Shown here: positions 4,429 to 5,150 of the stretch, piece after piece
Position numbering within the stretch: the first letter of the stretch is position 1
Layout of the letters: the number at the start of each line of letters is the position of its first letter
Origin: Clostridiales bacterium
GTDB lineage: Bacteria > Bacillota > Clostridia > Lutisporales > Lutisporaceae
NCBI GenBank assembly: GCA_012522255.1
Contig: JAAYKT010000136.1
Span: 1 to 5,150 of the forward strand
Reading direction: 5' to 3'
Length of the DNA stretch: 5,150 bases
Translations under genes and position numbers: made by a program
The notes under the pieces: model-generated
Seen by the model: the letters and a program-made list of their open reading frames with translations, nothing else
Databases searched by the model: none
Told to the model about the DNA's origin: nothing

Positions 4429-5150
4429 TCAGTGCTCGCCCAGCACAGTGTTAATGGCTTTATAACATATATCATCATAATAGCCTTTTCCTTTAAGATA
4501 TGAATAGAGTTTATTCCTTATGACCTTGTCCTCGCCTACGATTGTTTTAGCTTTTTTCCTTGCTGCCATTACAGCCGTATTGTAATCATCAATCTCTGCT
4601 TCGTTAAATTTTTTTTCTATAATATACTTATCCAATCCTTTATTTAATAATTTATAGAATATTGCTTTTCTGCTCATTCCGGGGAGTGAGCATTTTTCTT
4701 TTATAAAATCCTCTATATATTTCTCATCATTTATATATCCCATATTCATTAGTTTATCCAACGTTTTGTTTATTGTTTCGATACTATAGTCTCTATGAAA
4801 TAATTTATTTTTTATTTCACCTGTTGTTCTTCCTTTTATCGTAAGCAATCTCAGAGCATATTCGTAGGCATTGTAAAATCCTACCTCATCTTCTAATCTT
4901 TTAAGCCATTCTTCGTCTATTTCCATACTTTTGTTAATGTTGAACTTTATTACTAAACTCATATCGACAGTTATTCTTTGGTCACCGTCTATTATGATAT
5001 CATATTGAGTTTTATTCTTCTTAAGTATAATATCATTGTTTACAGCGACATCTAATATATTTCCTTCTTTAGATATGCCTTCTCCATATATAATATCAAA
5101 TTCCGCCTGTTTAAAAGGGGGTGCTACTTTGTTTTTTACTACTTTAACCC
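4429..5150 (-). CDS. RecA core fused in frame to RecX (5' end outside window)
   Basis: One uninterrupted frame of 239 codons enters from the right edge and ends with TGA at 4431-4429. Window residues 1-40 are RecA: VKVVKNKVAPPFKQAEFDI, then YGEGISKEGNILDVAV. From about residue 41 the text becomes RecX: KKNKTQYDIIIDGD, VIKFNINKSMEIDEEW, then helical repeats including ALRLLTIKGRTTGEIKNKL and LMNMGYINDEKYIEDFIKEK. RecA normally continues with a KSG.WYSY...GQGREN C-terminal domain of about 60 residues and a stop; both are missing. RecX has no start of its own. The only in-frame ATG (4962-4960) lies inside its N-terminal strand segment and lacks a ribosome-binding site. RecA forms the recombination filament and RecX limits it, so the fusion would tether the modulator to each protomer. 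With about 240 upstream RecA residues, the product would be near 480 residues. A real fusion, a decayed locus or an assembly deletion are all possible. No clear terminator follows. Confidence 0.85.
   Translation of the reverse strand, partial: VKVVKNKVAPPFKQAEFDIIYGEGISKEGNILDVAVNNDIILKKNKTQYDIIIDGDQRITVDMSLVIKFNINKSMEIDEEWLKRLEDEVGFYNAYEYALRLLTIKGRTTGEIKNKLFHRDYSIETINKTLDKLMNMGYINDEKYIEDFIKEKCSLPGMSRKAIFYKLLNKGLDKYIIEKKFNEAEIDDYNTAVMAARKKAKTIVGEDKVIRNKLYSYLKGKGYYDDICYKAINTVLGEH

Noticed and set aside
4424..4447. Stem GTGCT/AGCAC at the recX 3' end as a terminator
   Set aside because: It has only five clean pairs, lies within the coding end of recX, and has no U-run after it. I see no supported terminator between recX and rny.
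1..5150. CRISPR array, riboswitch, prophage or toxin-antitoxin system
   Set aside because: I found no regularly spaced direct repeats, no recognisable riboswitch core in the leaders, no phage genes and no paired small genes.

Overview
The window is AT-rich bacterial chromosome, most likely from an endospore-forming member of the Firmicutes, class Clostridia. The evidence is the gene order (recA, recX, rny, ymdB, spoVS, PHP phosphoesterase), a spoVS gene with a consensus-matching sigma-H promoter, and strong GGAGG-type ribosome-binding sites. The sequence does not support a call to genus.

Layout by coordinate. From 1 to 116 (minus) is the start of an IS1634-type transposase that runs off the left edge. 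From 117 to 433 there is no gene, only the transposase control region, one interrupted inverted repeat and a textbook promoter. That promoter drives a tRNA-Trp(CCA) at 434-509 (plus), which is followed by an intrinsic terminator. Everything to the right is on the minus strand and reads right to left: a recA-recX fused frame (5150 to 4429, 5' end outside the window), rny/ymdA for RNase Y (4289-2757), ymdB (2710-1943), spoVS (1838-1578) and a TrpH-like PHP phosphoesterase (1476-646). The genes fall into at least three transcription units. rny has its own TTGACA/TAGAAT promoter and probably drives ymdB through a hairpin in the gap. spoVS has its own sigma-H promoter and a terminator. The PHP gene may have a weak extended -10 promoter.

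The genes link DNA repair (RecA and its modulator RecX), mRNA decay (RNase Y, with YmdB as its usual neighbour), entry into sporulation (SpoVS) and turnover of small nucleotides or RNA ends (PHP protein).

Two observations stand out. First, the recA reading frame passes without a stop into recX. The RecA C-terminal domain after roughly 'LDVAVNNDI' is absent, and the RecX N-terminal beta-strand segment follows directly, so the frame encodes a RecA(core)-RecX chimera. Second, RNase Y has no ATG, GTG or TTG start before its membrane anchor. Its excellent Shine-Dalgarno sequence points to an ATA codon exactly where the family's methionine should be. Both could be real biology or sequence or assembly errors, and raw reads would decide.
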